64,000 nt of DNA from Punica granatum. Taxonomy: Eukaryota; Streptophyta; Magnoliopsida; Myrtales; Lythraceae. Where the stretch lies: positions 27,811,391 to 27,875,390 of the forward strand of contig NC_045129.1 in the NCBI RefSeq assembly GCF_007655135.1. Reading direction: 5' to 3'. Made by a program: the position numbers and the translations under genes. Below, piece after piece: positions 1 to 12,784 of the stretch (within the stretch, counting starts at the first letter, position 1; every line of letters starts with the position of its first letter). Below the pieces are notes generated by a model that saw only the letters and a list, made by a program, of their open reading frames with translations, searched no databases and was not told where the DNA came from.

Positions 1-2998
1 CTGTACCGAATTCGGAGGAAATAGAACTACTCATTCGTTAATAGTTAGCTGGCCCGTGGTTGAAGGTGGCGCCGTCCATATGTGGTACCACTATCCTACA
101 ATGCATGATGACCAACTCCGACGATATGTTTGCGTGACGAAGTGAATGGCTTTCACCAATGAAAGCTTCCCGACAGGCACAGTAGCGGCAACTGTTAACC
201 GTCGACGGTCGTGATTGTTGGTCTCCGAAGGCCATGCAGTTTGATCTTTTCACTTTTTTTTTTTTTAAGAATCAGATTTATTTTTTTTAATAAGTGATGA
301 ACCTTCTCATTAATCAAAAGAATTATACAAATTACACTTATCCAAGAAACTATAAGCAACATAACTCAAGATTCGAAATCTTAGCAGATAACGAGTTATT
401 CTGCTTGGCTTCTAGATTAGGAATGGAGTGTCGAAGCTTCACAAGGCTCATAATTCAGATAGATTTTCTTTTCCACGACATACGCTTGATGTCCCAATTT
501 TATATCCTAAAATTAAGAAATATTTTTAACATGACTAAGTCATGACAGTAGACTTTTGTTGGTTTTAGAATTGGATATTCAGGAAATCTGTCTCAAGCTG
601 TTCAAGTGTTTTGGCCGACCTGATTTTATTAAGTTCATGTAATTGTCGGTGAAATGAATCAGATATTCCTATCGATACCAAACTTGCAATTCTTATTTGA
701 AATTATCATTAGTTCCAACTAATGTTAATGACCGTTCTTGTTCATATATAGGAAGATGGATTACTTTAGACATGACACATATGCTCCAACAAATATCTGC
801 GGTAGTCTGAACCGTAGGTATTAAAAGAAAAGGATGGAGCTTGAACTTGTTCAATGATTGGTCTAAACTACATGTGTATAATCCATGAATTTCGGCCAAC
901 ACATGCTCAAAACTTATATTGTAAATTACATAGGATATCATGAATTTCTGGTCTTAAATCATTGTATTCGGATTCTGGGGAGAATTTCTTTTCTGATCGA
1001 ATCCTTAAGGGTTCTTATGGCAATGTCTTGCATAGAAGGACTTCCATAACAATAAAGAGAAGGACACAATTAAAGGCACAATTAAACTGAATTGATGACT
1101 TTATTCAAGAAGAAAATAGAAGTACAATCCCGGCCATAAGGAACAGAACATTACAAACTCAAATCAAGGTTACAAAGGATGACCTACACTGCTTTCTATC
1201 ACGCAAGCATAGTTTAGGCTCTGTTAAACAAGATCTGAGGTTTGTTTGTGTTGAAGATGGAGGGATGCACCACGTTTAGATGCTCTAAACAAATACCCAT
1301 GGGATGATGGCAATTCCTCCGGAGCACAGATTGATGGAAGTCGTGACTGTGTCAGTGAAGATGATTCCTACCGCCACAGACGTTGAACCTAATCATTGAG
1401 GGAGAATTCCTGTCGCTGCATGTTCTAATGCTACTCTAATCTACTCCTAAGGATATGCCTAGCTAATTGATGACTAAATGATAACTGAAAGATACACTTG
1501 AGTTTCTAAGTCGAAGTTGGGGTCCCTTCTTCCTTGGGATCTGCTGGTATTTATACATTTTCCTTACTCCCTGGCAGTTATCATCGTTCTCTAAGTGAGT
1601 TGAGAACGTGGGTAGAATGGTTACAGAACTTGCCTCACTCCTCATGCGGTCTTTTGACGCTTATTTTTCATGTATTTCAATTCCGAGCTTATCCTCTTGA
1701 TGACATGGCTCTTGTTGATGTGTTTCGCTCTGTCTTCAACCCAACCTTCTCTATGGATGCTTAGTACGGCATCGTGGTGATCATTCAATCTTTCATCTGT
1801 GTGATGCTCAGAACGACGTCACAGTGATCGTTCATTAATTCTGTAAAAACACCTTGCCTCAGACGGTGCCGTTACATAATCCAGTAGTCGCGACTTTGAC
1901 CGTGCAAAACTCAGTCTTTTGTCATCGGCAGAATGACTGTTATGTTTTATGTTGAAATGCAGCGTTTCATGAGGCATTAGAACCGTACTGTCTCTTCCTG
2001 CTACGATGTCGCATTCTCACTCAGCCGGCCTGGGACATTATTTTTATATACAAATCAGTCCTTAGATTGATATGTATTTATAGGATTGCCGCTGAACACG
2101 TGACCCAACGATATGTTGCTAATTTGCCGCTATTTATATGCTGATGTGGACGTGCTATGTATTCTCAATTAAGTAGCAATGATAAATTGCACACTGGGCA
2201 TTTTCCAGATGATTCTTGCATGAATCCCGACACTGTGCCTTAGATAGGGACAAGTTATTGATTAGAGCACTAAAACACCTTAGGCACTTCGTGACGGGCA
2301 TAACGCCACATTTAAATAATCAAAGCACATACTTTCATGATGTCATATCAGTCTCTCCGATCAGACATAGCCAAAATGAGAAAATGGGGCTGCATCAGCT
2401 GATGTGCTCCGCCCACAACTCCTACAGTTATATAGTCCTTCAACTCCAGAGAATGTTTACCACACAAGAAATATCAGTGGGACCTTCCCCACTAAATGGG
2501 AGTGATTGATCCTTCACGCATACGCATCCTATCCAATCCAATTATTATTGTGAGAGTAGTCCTTATTACATAATATTATACATAATGTCTGCTTGACAGG
2601 TATTGAGGGAGAACATAATTGACAGAGAATAAAATATTGCTGACAGGGATTAAACTTTGTGGAATAGAAAAACCGAGGATTAAAACTAAGAAATTTGAGA
2701 AGATCATAACCGTTTTCTATTAAAAAAATTGAACATTAATCAAAGTGAATTGGTTGAGGTAATTTGCCACCTGGTTTTCTTAAATTAAATTTCAGATTAG
2801 AATTTTACGAATGAGGACAATTGGAAGAATTTGCTCTTCAGAAGGTCGATCAGATCTTAACTTGAATTAGTCAGAATTCATTATAAATTTTCGTATACGA
2901 GGTAATGCACACTGTAAAACCTTAACATCAATTTAGTTAAGGTTTATATATCAAAAGTTTCACAATTTCTTTTGGTTGAATGAATAGATAGTATCAAG
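1..2998. other. AT-rich stretch with no recognised gene
   Basis: I see no protein family, RNA gene or repeat that I can support here. Open frames are short (under about 100 codons), unrelated between strands and without recognisable motifs. The stretch has the look of decayed intergenic sequence. Confidence 0.5.
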
Positions 2999-3150
2999 AG
3001 AGGGTATAGCGCAGTGGCACACCTCTCGCCTTGTGGCCAAGAGGTCCAAAGTTTGATATCAGTGGGACAACACGTTCCCTTTATTAGATATTTAAGATTT
3101 TTATTTCAATGTACTAGGCCTATGGGCCTCCCTTGTAACTGAAAAAAATG
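2999..3150 (+). mobile_element. tRNA-derived SINE (Au-like)
   Basis: The 5' part has a perfect pol III A box (TAGCGCAGTGG, about 3009-3019) and, some 35 bases on, a decayed B box (AGTTTGATATC in place of GGTTCGANTCC). A T-rich body follows and a tail containing CCTCCCTTGTAACT. A tRNA-like head, a short body and a TTGTAA-type end are typical of plant Au-like SINEs. The family name is from memory and I did not resolve flanking duplications. Confidence 0.6.
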
Positions 3151-3187
3151 AATAAATAGTGAATTGAAGGCAAGGGATTAATTAAAA

Positions 3188-6100
3188 GAGTTAATTACTT
3201 TTAAAAACACAGCATTTGTACTTTTTCTTAAATATAGCACGACTTTTGAAAAATAGTACGAAAATGCACGACCTTCGTATTTTTTCTAAATATAGCACGA
3301 CATTTGGAATGTAACATATAAAGGCACGACCTTTGCATTTTTTTTGCTAAATATAGCACGACATTTATGTTTAGTTGCGCATTTAGCATATTGTAAATTA
3401 TTCAGTCAACTTGTAACAATAATAGCTAGCAAGAGTTAACCATGCAATGTGATACAATATGATTGAAAGAGTGGCACCTGACACCGTTAGTTCCATATTA
3501 GATGTTATCTGTGAGCACCCGAATTTCATCTCGTCGGAGCACGCATGCGCGCGCCTATACAACGCGGCTTGGGAGTGTCCACCTTCCCGTGGTGACGCGT
3601 GGCAGACACGCGTGAGAAGGAGTCGCCACTACCTGTTTACGACCTGAAGGTCAATGGCCGGTGAGTTACCCGGGTCTAGGGGTACGGGTACACCAAATCG
3701 CTAAGGCATATGGTCTTGCGGAACCCGAAGTTCCGGATTCGGGGGTTTTGTTATGTGCGAGCCTATATCCTGTACGCCCTATCGGTACTCTAGTTTGTCT
3801 AGAGTTTGCCATTTTTATTTATTTACCGCTTGATTAAGTTTCGCTCGTCGTGCTCGTTTTGACACCGTAAATTCGAAAGAAGCGATCGATTTAGACTAAG
3901 AACCCGAGAAAAGAGTAGGCCCGTATATCGTGGAATCGATTCGCTATCCTCACGAAATGGTTCATCGAACCGTAATGGTCGGCGTCCCACGTGAACCAAA
4001 ACCGTGAAACATTAGGTTTACTCGTCCTTAGGTTGATAAACCGACTTGACTGATTCGACACTCGAACTGTTCGCTCTCCGACCGGGATCTTTACACAAAT
4101 GAATATACAAAATAGATCCTTACATTGTTCTCTCAAATAAATAAAAATACAAATTACAACAACTAAATCCCCGGTCGGCTTGCGTTCGGTCATTATTCCG
4201 CTCATGCTCACCGTGAGGTTTGGAAAAAATCGAAAATGAAATTAAAAAGGCACGCTCGGTGTATGGGAGCGTTGGACCCCGTGTATATCATATCCTAGGG
4301 ATTCAGGCTCGACCCGCAATAAACAAACAACGAAAGCAGACAAAACAGCGAAAGCAGACAAAGTACATGGAAATGGATGAAAATGTGTGAATGCAGGCGA
4401 GTTGTGTCTTTTAATGCCATGTTTACGTGATTAGCTAATTACGGACCATGTTTGTTTTAGTAAGCTATTTCCTAACCGACTGACGGGGAAGTTTAGTTAC
4501 CAGTGGTTTTAGAGAATGTGTGGGTGCATTTTAATTCGTTCTGTCGTTGTAACAATACGGCTTTTAGCAAATTTGACAGAGACGCGTCTAATGACCCAAA
4601 ATCTACCCTTCTTGCCTAATTCCTAGTTTGGATTATGCCGAGTACGTGATTAGTCCGATTTCATATTTTACGATAAATGCACCCATCCTAGGTACCTGAC
4701 ACCATGTTAGAATAACAGAAACGCTTCGGTCGGATGAAGCTGGCCAAGCCGATGAACCTGTCCCTAAATAGGTTGCCCGCTCTCACTCGTTGCGCGAAGT
4801 GTTTCGATTATTCTAACCCTAGGGTTTGTCGGTGAATTGAGAACGAACGATATTGCCCTTGTGTTGGAAAATGATTTTTGGAAAAATGTGAAACTACGTA
4901 ATGCGAGCCACCTCGGCCTGTAGCCGGTGTCAACCAATCCCATGGGTCCCCTGGGACTACGTGAGAGAATCCTTAGAGAACCAAAGGTATGGTCGATCTG
5001 TCCGGAAGTGGTCCGAAGAGAACTCCCGTATCTCGACCCGAGTCCCCTAGAATCAGGCAAGCACGGGTCAAAACACGCAAGCTTTCCCCAAATATCCATG
5101 CTACATCGGACCACGTGTTCCACTAACTTGTACAGTTTGATTTTTTTAAAAAGGGCAAGGTCGCCGGTTCTTAAATCATCGACACGATTACTGGTTATTC
5201 GTCGATTCATGCCGTTACTTAAACCAAATGTTTATTTAGCCGAGTTGCACGTCCTTTGTCGTATTGTGGAGTTACTGAGTTGAATTAGAATTTTTTTGCC
5301 AAATGCCTAGAAGTTAAGATTTTTAAAATCGCCGAACCAACGGTTAGTGGACCATTCAGCAAAAATTTTAATTTGTGATCGTTCGTGCGGGGTTTCGATC
5401 AAAACATATTCAATTGTTCACACACGAACGCAAATAAGCAAAATTAATCACGACGAAATTTAATTTGTTAATTTTTAAGTCCGAGTAATTAATTAAACCA
5501 ATTTTGATGTATTTAATCGATTTAATTCCTTTAAAGCCGAGTGAACATGAAATTGATTCGTGTGAATTCGTTCTCGCTTCAAATAACCGGTTTTAACGTC
5601 GAGTAATTAAAAATGTTCCAATTCGTGCTTTCGTCGGTTTAATTAAAACACAATTATTTATTTATTTTTTTGTTCCACTTTTCCTATTTCCTAATTTTAA
5701 ATTTTTTTCAACACGACAATCACGAATTATCACCACAATCATCGAATTTATTCACAAATTGAGCCCTATACATGCCACTAAGTCGGAATAATATACCTAG
5801 TATCGGTTTAACCGGAATCAGGGCTGTTGGATCGGGCCGGAGGCAGTCTGGACCGAACAGACCGGCAGCACAGGCTCTAGGGCGCGGGGAGCGGGCCGAA
5901 AGCGTGGACGGGCTGGGCCGCGGGGAGCAGGCCGGGAGCGTGGGCGAGCTGGGCCAGGTGCTGGAGCTAGGCCGTAGAGAAGAGCTAGGCTGCGAAAGGC
6001 AGTTGGGCCGCGGAAGGGAGGGCTAGGCTGCGGAAGGGAATGGCTAGGCCGAGTCTCAAGCGAGACGAAACGGATTGGGTCGTCTCGGCTGGACTGGACT

Positions 6101-7517
6101 AGGCCAAACGGGCTGGGCCGAATCTTCTGGGCTGGACCTGCGAAAATCGAAGAAAGATGAGCCGAGCCCGTGAGAGAGAGGAATCCGGCTTTGGGCGCCG
6201 TGGAGACGGCGCCGGAAGGCGCGAGAGACAGCGGCAAGTATCGCCTGGACTACACCGTGCTCGGGATGGGTGTCACGAGGCTTGGGTCAGTATCGCCTGG
6301 ACTACACCGTGCTCGGGAGGGGTTTTTTGGGCGAGATTTCAAGTTTTTTCCGGTGAGGGGTTTTCGAGTTTAATCGCCGAAAATCGGGGGAATTGAGAGG
6401 AGGGAATAGGAGTTCTGTGCCGGGGAGTGTCGCAGGTCCGTTGGGGAGAAAAACCGAGAGCAAACGGGAGAGATTTGACGTCAATTTTGAGCTCTATTAG
6501 AGAGTCGGGAGCCGAGAGCGAGAAAGCGTCCGAGAGAGAGAGAGAGAGAGGGCCCAAGAAAGATAAATAGCGGTCGAGGGAGCGTGCCGAGGAAGCGAGC
6601 GGTGCTGTGCTGGACGGTGGCAGGCGGTCGTGGTAGGTGGGCAACCGCGGTGTGTCGGAGATGGCAGAGGGACGTCAGTAAAAGAAGAGGAGAAGAAAAG
6701 GGGGGAGAAGAGAAGAGAAGGAAAGAAAAGCGGGGGCGGAAAGGAAGAGGAAGAAAAGAAGTGGGGGCGAAGTGGAAAGAAAGAAAGAGCAAGGGCGAAA
6801 ATGAAACGGTCAAAAACTTCTGACCCGCGTCAGACCGGTCTAATGTCGATTTGACCGGTCTGACGCCGATCTGACCCCCCCGGCCCAATTTTTTTTTTTT
6901 TCAAAAATTTGAATTGACGCGCGTAAAAATTGAAATCATCGTCTTTCCAATTAGATGTCGGAAAAATGATCCGAAATTGGCATTGTGCTCAGAAAAATTC
7001 GTTGATCAATATTGTGCGATAAAATGTTGTTTTTCAATCTCGAATTCTCGTCCCAGATTTTTGAAAATTGACGTCAATGTACGCGAAATCCAAAGATATC
7101 CCAAATAGCATCATTTTTGAAAAATCATAAAATTGGTGTTAAATTAGGAAAATGTACTATTCCCGAAAAGTCGTGAATACTCGAGTAATTAACTGGAAAT
7201 ACTTCCATCGCCCAGGTAACGAAATGACGATTTTGCCCGTCTAGAGCCAGTGGACTAAAATTGGGTGCTGACATTATTATCCAATCATGTTCTGTCACAT
7301 GGCACTATTGGCTCCACGTTAGTTGTTGTCGTTACAATTTAACTAAATAATTTACATTATGCTAAATGTGTAACTAAATTTAAAGATCGTGATATATTTG
7401 GAAAAAAGTTCAAAGCTCGTGCCTTTATATGTTTCTCTTCAAAGTTCAAAGGTCGTGCTATATTTAAGAAAATATGCAAAAGTCGTACAAGTTGTTTTTT
7501 TTTCAGGTAATTAAGCC
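3188..7517. mobile_element. Mutator-type palindromic element, split by a solo LTR
   Basis: The left arm (3188 to about 3470) and right arm (about 7290 to 7517) are inverted copies. Both carry lines such as TTAAATATAGCACGAC and TATAAAGGCACGA, and both end in a TTAATTAC-type terminus. The 9 bases outside each end are identical (TAATTAAAA at 3179-3187 and 7518-7526), the duplication length of Mutator elements. Without the LTR inserted at 3510-7273 the element is about 560 bp and almost wholly palindromic. It has no coding sequence. The same terminal motif recurs in the element at 55192-56450. Confidence 0.8.
3510..7273 (-). mobile_element. Solo LTR, Ogre/Tat-like lineage (3.8 kb)
   Basis: On the minus strand this starts TGTCAGCACCC at 7273 and ends GGGTGCTCACA at 3510. 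The minus-strand 3' part matches the 3' part of the LTR at 19656-22677: a stretch around CCCGGGTAACT, a cluster around TGGCGACTCCTTCTCACG and the line GGAAGGTGGACACTCCCAAG. Flanks are TTATC (3505-3509) and TTATT (7274-7278), a 4/5 target duplication. No primer site, polypurine tract or internal region adjoins it, so it is most simply a solo LTR left by recombination. The GC-rich interior (about 5770-6890, minus sense CT-rich) yields several overlapping open frames that I regard as non-coding. Confidence 0.82.
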
Positions 7518-7526
7518 TAATTAAAA

Positions 7527-8667
7527 GATTAAAATGCCCTTTACACCTGAAATAAATATTAATTAAATTGATTGGATAAGTCAGTTTATTCCTTCTATTT
7601 TTTACTTGGGAAATTGTCCTCAATCTTTCTCACAAAAGTTGGTTTTAGTTTTCCAGTCTGTTCTATTATTTTTCCATCCGAAAATGTATTATTTAACAAT
7701 AAAATTCAAAATAAAGAATTGATTTTTTTCGATTATATTATAAGGGAGGTATAGCCTAGTACAAGAATAAAATGACAAAGCTATATAGAAGGATACGGAA
7801 GTCCCATTGACAAAGATCGAATCAGAGACCTTATGTTTTCAGATGACGACTTATATCATTGTACCGAATTTCCTTCCTCAAAAAAGAAGAATCCAATGGA
7901 GAAGGGGAAAGAGGGCAGTGGGCAATGCCCCCTGTGATGGATGCTCCCCAATCGGGGTCGCAAACGACCTCAATAGCCATTGGCAAGATGGTGTCTACGA
8001 AAGAGGCCTCACACCCCTCTCCTCTTCTCCCTCCACCTTTCCCGATTAATTTTTTATTTAATTCGAGGAGTGGATCTCATCAATGGACATCATCGTCCCT
8101 GATCAACGACTATCCCAATTACGTGGTGGTGCTTACTTCTGACATGTCCATCCATCCAAAAGTACAAAGTTGAGATTTTGGAAGAGTCAGTTAGTACCCC
8201 TTGATCGAGGTTGCTAGCAACCACAATGTTCACAAGTGACTGTCGCACGATTTGCGGGAGCCATTTCGCAGATGGCCGTTGCTGCCACCACCACCATTAA
8301 GAGATGTCTCGTCAATCGTGTGGCATGGGTTCACAGGACCAATCTTAGTTGGGAGAAGCCAAATCCGACCTTGACATGGCCGAATTAGGTCTCACCAAAG
8401 GGATCAGCACGAGAAAACTTGACCTCATAGGCTGAATCTAGTAGATAATTTGGGGATAAACTATGTGATTTACAAAAAGGAGAAAAAGAAAGATAAATAC
8501 AGTAATATAATCATTCTCAGGTGATGTGGAAATTATTAATGCCAACCAAGCTGAGCCGGGCCTCGAGCAGCTAAGGACACCAGAACCGAATTTCTCTTTA
8601 AGGTATCAAACGGGCGAACGTTGGATCACCTCCAAGACCTATAACCCATAGGTTGGAAAGTTCGACT
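7527..8667. other. No recognised gene
   Basis: Short open frames around 7800-8170 have no recognisable motif. The run about TAGCCATTGGCAAGATGG looks repeat-derived, but I cannot assign it to a family. Confidence 0.4.
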
Positions 8668-9748
8668 CGTACTCCCCCTAACGACATGGGGACATGACCC
8701 CTCCCTCGTCATTCATGGTGTCGAACCTCACGACCTCTCCCTTTGGATGGTGATAGTTAAGATAAATAATAATCCATGAATGTTAACCAAACGCGATACG
8801 CGTGACTCGAAGTCCGGAAGTGGTCAAGGGCTCCAAAAATGCAACCCCCAAACTCAAAGGACGGGGTCGATGGGATTGACCCCTCAGGCTCACCTCAAGG
8901 CCCTCGACCCTATGAGGTTCGAAGGGCTCAGGGGATTGAGCCTCAGCCCCTTGCCTGGGCTCACCTCGAGGGCCACGACCATCCGCGTCTCGAGGGGCTC
9001 TATCCCCCGGGCTTACCTCAAGGCCCTCGACCCCGCACTGTTGAAGGGGTTCTACCCTTGGGCTTACCTCGAGGCCATTGACCCTCTGAAGTTCGAGGGG
9101 CTCGAATATCCGACCCTCAACCTTCGCCTGGGCTCGCCTCGAAAGGCTTGGCCCCACGCAACTCGACCCTCCACTGCTCGAGGGGCTTTGGCTTCAGCGA
9201 CTGAGGGGCTTGACTCTCCAGGGTCGATGGGCTAGAAGGCCTAGGCCTTGGCTGCTCGAGCGCTTGGGCTCGTGGCTAAGGCCTTTGCGGGTCAGCCTGG
9301 CATTCAAGGAGAGGCCTTATCTCTAGCCTCATGGGGTTTGGTTCCCCCCACCAACATCGACACCCTCACCAAACGACGTACAATCATGGAACACTAACCC
9401 CTCTACCGACGACCTTCTAGTTAGGTTACCAGGCACCAATTAAACCTAGATTTTTTACATGGGCCATTGGTCCAAACGAGGCCCATAACACGCCAAAAAC
9501 GAGAGATAATTAAAGAAGCCCAACTCCGTGACTAGATGACAACAAGACAAAACTCTGTAAGTCCTCTATAAATACGAAACTCCTGATCAAATTTAAGGGA
9601 TTTTCCATAAACACTCTCCTTACCCCTCTTCACATATCTGACTTGAGCATCTTAGGGGACTCTTGGGCAACCACCTGAGAGCCCTTCTTGCAGGTATGGG
9701 ACGACGGTCGGAGTCGGATGGAGTAACCCAAAGATTTTTTCTACATCA
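8668..9748 (+). repeat. 5' LTR of the short Gypsy-type element
   Basis: It aligns by eye with 10626-11562 along its length. It is longer, mainly in an internal low-complexity section (about 8889-9240) built of repeated GGGCTTACCTCAAGGCCCTCGACC-like phrases at roughly 50-70 bp spacing. A TATA-like TATAAATACG lies near 9566. Confidence 0.7.
8889..9240 (+). repeat. Degenerate GC-rich internal repeats in the LTR
   Basis: The phrase 'GGGCT(T/C)ACCTC(A/G)AGGCC' recurs about five times at uneven spacing of roughly 50-70 bp, alternating with 'GAGGGGCTC'. The matching part of the 3' LTR (about 10850-11170) has fewer units. The open frames here, on both strands, come from this low-complexity composition. 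Confidence 0.6.
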
Positions 9749-9750
9749 TG

Positions 9751-9770
9751 TTGCTATGTTTGTGGGAACG
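9751..9770 (+). other. Decayed primer binding region
   Basis: TTGCTATGTTTGTGGGAACG immediately follows the 5' LTR. It matches the common plant Gypsy post-LTR sequence (TTGGCGCCGTCTGTGGGAACG) after several C/G-to-T/A changes, as expected of methylated-cytosine decay. Confidence 0.5.
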
Positions 9771-10625
9771 AAACAAAAAGTCGTGATCGCGGTCATTTTA
9801 AGCATCCATCTGATCTTTCGCCCCTCCCAAGACCTGCAACCATCTAAGCTTCATAACTACATTGCCTATTCTTCCTCATAGATACTGAAAAAACGAGGCA
9901 ATGACAAGGGCAAAGCTACAACAAGGGCAGCAATAATCAGCCACCGCTCTTTCAACTGCACTCAATTTTGTCAGAAGCTCCATTCCAGCGGCATCCTACC
10001 CCCCGTGTCAGTCCCTACGACTTGAACTACCACTTACTGGTGTTCTCCGCGGAAATTCCCTATTTTGGTCATTCATATAACCAACACCGAGCTCCAGTAG
10101 CATGATAACCTCCTCCATAAAAAACCCTCATCACAACTGACGATGGAGCTATGCAACCACCTTTGAATCACCTCCCCAGCTGTTCCTTTGTTTGATGAAG
10201 CCATAGATTAAGAACAGCTCCCATCTTCTACTCTAGTTGGCCACCGATCTCCGACGACTCTTTATGACACGAAAAGCTCGTGAAAACCCTCGCAGTAGTT
10301 GCCTTAGACCAACAATTTTCTCTTTTCTTCGGTGACTGGTAGCCCAGAGGCAAGCTCCTCCACATTCCGGGGGTCGAACCCCTCAACTTCATCGAAGAGA
10401 TCGAACACGGTCTGACAGGCTCCTCTCCTCCAGCGAGCTCCCATAACTTTTCTACCTCTTCCCTTGTGAGAACCGCTCCAGTGCTTTCTCCAGAAGGAGC
10501 AGCCCGAAGCCAAGCTCCTTTTTTCTGTCAAAAAAAATAATGGATCATTCCGCGCCTCCATCACGAGGACAAAAGCAATGAAATGCCGAGTCGAACCAAC
10601 AGAGATCATAGCTCCTTTCTAGACT

Positions 10626-11562
10626 TGTACTCCCCCCAACAGCACAGGGACACGACCCCTCCCCTATCGTTTAGGATGTCGAAACCCATAACCTCTCCCA
10701 CTGGATGGTGATAGTTAAGATCAATAATAATCCATGAATGTTAACCAAACACGTTATGCGTGACCCGAAGTCTAGAAATGGTATACGATCTCAAGCACTT
10801 TGAAAACACGACAAGCCCCCAAGCTCATTAGACAGGGTCAATGGGATCGACCCCTCGAGCTTACCTCAAGGCCCTCTACCTTCTAAGGATCAAAGGCCTC
10901 AGGGGATTAAGCCTTAACCCTTGCTCGGGCTCACTGTGAAGGGCCTGACCCTCCGCAGCATGAGGGGCTCTACCCCTCGGGCTTACCTCGAAGCCCTTGA
11001 CCCTTTATGGTTCGAGGGGCTTGAAGTTCCGAGCCTTAGCCCTCACTCGAGCTCGCCTCGAAGGGCTCGACCCCCCACGGCTTGAGGGACTCTACCCCCG
11101 GGCTCACCTCAAGGCCTTCGACCCTTTAAGGTTTCGATGGGCTCGAAGGTCCGAGCCTCAGCCCTTGACCCTCTGACATACGATCCCTGAACATTGACCC
11201 CTCTATCGACGACCCTCTAGTCATGCTACCTGGCATCGGTTAAACCTAGGCTTTCTATAGGGCCATGGGTCCAAACGAAGCCCATAACATGCATAAAACG
11301 AAAGATGAGTAAAGAAGCTTAGCCCGGTTACTAGATGATGACAAGGGAGAGCTCTGTAAGTCCTCTATAAATACGAAACTCCTTATCAAATTTATGGGAT
11401 TCTCCATATATACTCTTCCTTCGCACACTCTCTCTACCCTTCCCCACAAATTTGACTTGAGCATCAGAGGGGGCTCTCGGGCAACCACTCGAGAGCTATT
11501 GTTGCAGGTACGGGACAGCGGCATTAGTCGAATGGAGCAACTCGAAGATTTTTTCTGCATCA
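10626..11562 (+). repeat. 3' LTR of the short Gypsy-type element
   Basis: Direct repeat of 8668-9748, starting TGTACTCCCCCC and ending TCTGCATCA. It has fewer internal GC-rich units and the same TATA-like block near 11370. Confidence 0.7.
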
Positions 11563-12779
11563 TCCTTTTTTTTTTCCTTTTCCCTTCGTGTTACAAGTAG
11601 GTTGCAACTAAGCTAAGTTGATAATTGAGTCAATTCTCAGCAAGCTCAAGCTCGGCTTAACTTAAAACGGTTGACTTCGAGCTTGATCACGAGTTTAGCT
11701 AATACTATCATTAAACATATTTAAATTGTAGCCTCACTTATATAGTTCAAAAATATTAAGAATTTGATACTCAGTGGACTAATTGTATCTCTTTATTAAC
11801 AATTAGAATTTTTATTTTATTGTAATAAATCTACGAGTCTCTATTGTAATAAAAAAGAAATTAAGAATTCGAAAATGGAGACTGAGAGAAGGGAGATCCT
11901 AGCTATAGAATTAAACAAATAACAAGAATCGAATCTCGATTCTCTTTTGGGACAAGATGCGTCCCCTTTCTCAACCACTGCTGGTGTCTCATTTCATACC
12001 CGTGCAGCAGATGAAACCATGTCCCCCTTCCCTTTCTTAACATCTATGCCTTTCCCTATAATCCTTTCTTCTTCGCACCATAACCATCATGCACCTCCAT
12101 TGTCACCAACAATAAAGAATAATTTTTTCTCAATAATGTATGTGCAAATGAGAGAGAGAGTGTGTGTAATCATGTTATAGAGAGAATGGAGAGATCATGT
12201 GATTTTCTAAAGATTTGTTTTGTGAATTGTTACGGATATTGTGAAATTTTCACCGCATCTATTAATGGATAGACCTATCATGATCCCAAAAGAATAATAT
12301 GTTAAGTGATGGATTACAAACTCTATACAAGTCAAATGATTTTCTTCAATTTGAAATGTGTGAGATTCATTAGAATTTCAACACTCACTCTCTCATAGCA
12401 GTGCGATCCTTTACCTACACCTACCAGATACTTTTAGTTAACATCTTTCCTCGATGGCTAACCATGGGACAGGTTTCAACCTTGCACTCGGGGCTGTAGG
12501 GGGCTTACATGAGGAACGACTCTTGGACTTTGTGCCTAGCATAGTGTAAGGAGTCCATACAACACTTAAAACTCACTTTGATACCATATCAAACTTTTAC
12601 AGCTCCTACAAATGGTCAAAGTTTAACCAACATGTCCAAGGGAAAAGTTATCATTTGGATTTTGTATAGACCCAAACACTCCCAGAAGGATTTCATGAGG
12701 ATTTGCATATCTACTTTTCAACAACACAAAATCCCTGTGCATGAAAATACAAGAGAAAGATACAAAGAGATCATTGACA
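11563..12779. other. No recognised gene
   Basis: AT-rich DNA without motif-bearing open frames. The stretch 12300-12600 contains phrases of a kind common in decayed LTR or UTR sequence (for example GATACCATATCAAAC), but I cannot define an element. Confidence 0.4.
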
Positions 12780-12784
12780 ATAAT

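Larger units (their letters stand above)
8668..11562 (+). mobile_element. Short non-autonomous Gypsy-type LTR retrotransposon
   Basis: Two direct repeats (8668-9748 and 10626-11562) flank an internal region of only about 0.88 kb. The repeats share the GATGGTGATAGTTAAGAT block, the CCTCTATAAATACGAAACTCC block (a likely TATA region) and the GATTTTTTCT-CATCA end. Directly after the first is a decayed copy (TTGCTATGTTTGTGGGAACG) of the TTGGCGCCGTCTGTGGGAACG-type primer region common in plant Gypsy elements. No gag or pol motif is visible inside. I did not find a convincing target duplication, so the outer ends may be off by a few bases. Confidence 0.72.

Noticed and set aside
5772..6888. Overlapping GC-rich open frames on both strands
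   Set aside because: They lie inside a solo LTR in low-complexity GA/CT-rich sequence, have no domain and occur on both strands at once.
7741..7830. SINE-like A and B boxes
   Set aside because: Box-like words are about 70 bases apart and the body and tail do not fit; judged chance.
8780..9235. 151-codon open frame as a proline/glycine-rich protein
   Set aside because: It is built from internal repeats of an LTR, and the other strand is equally open.
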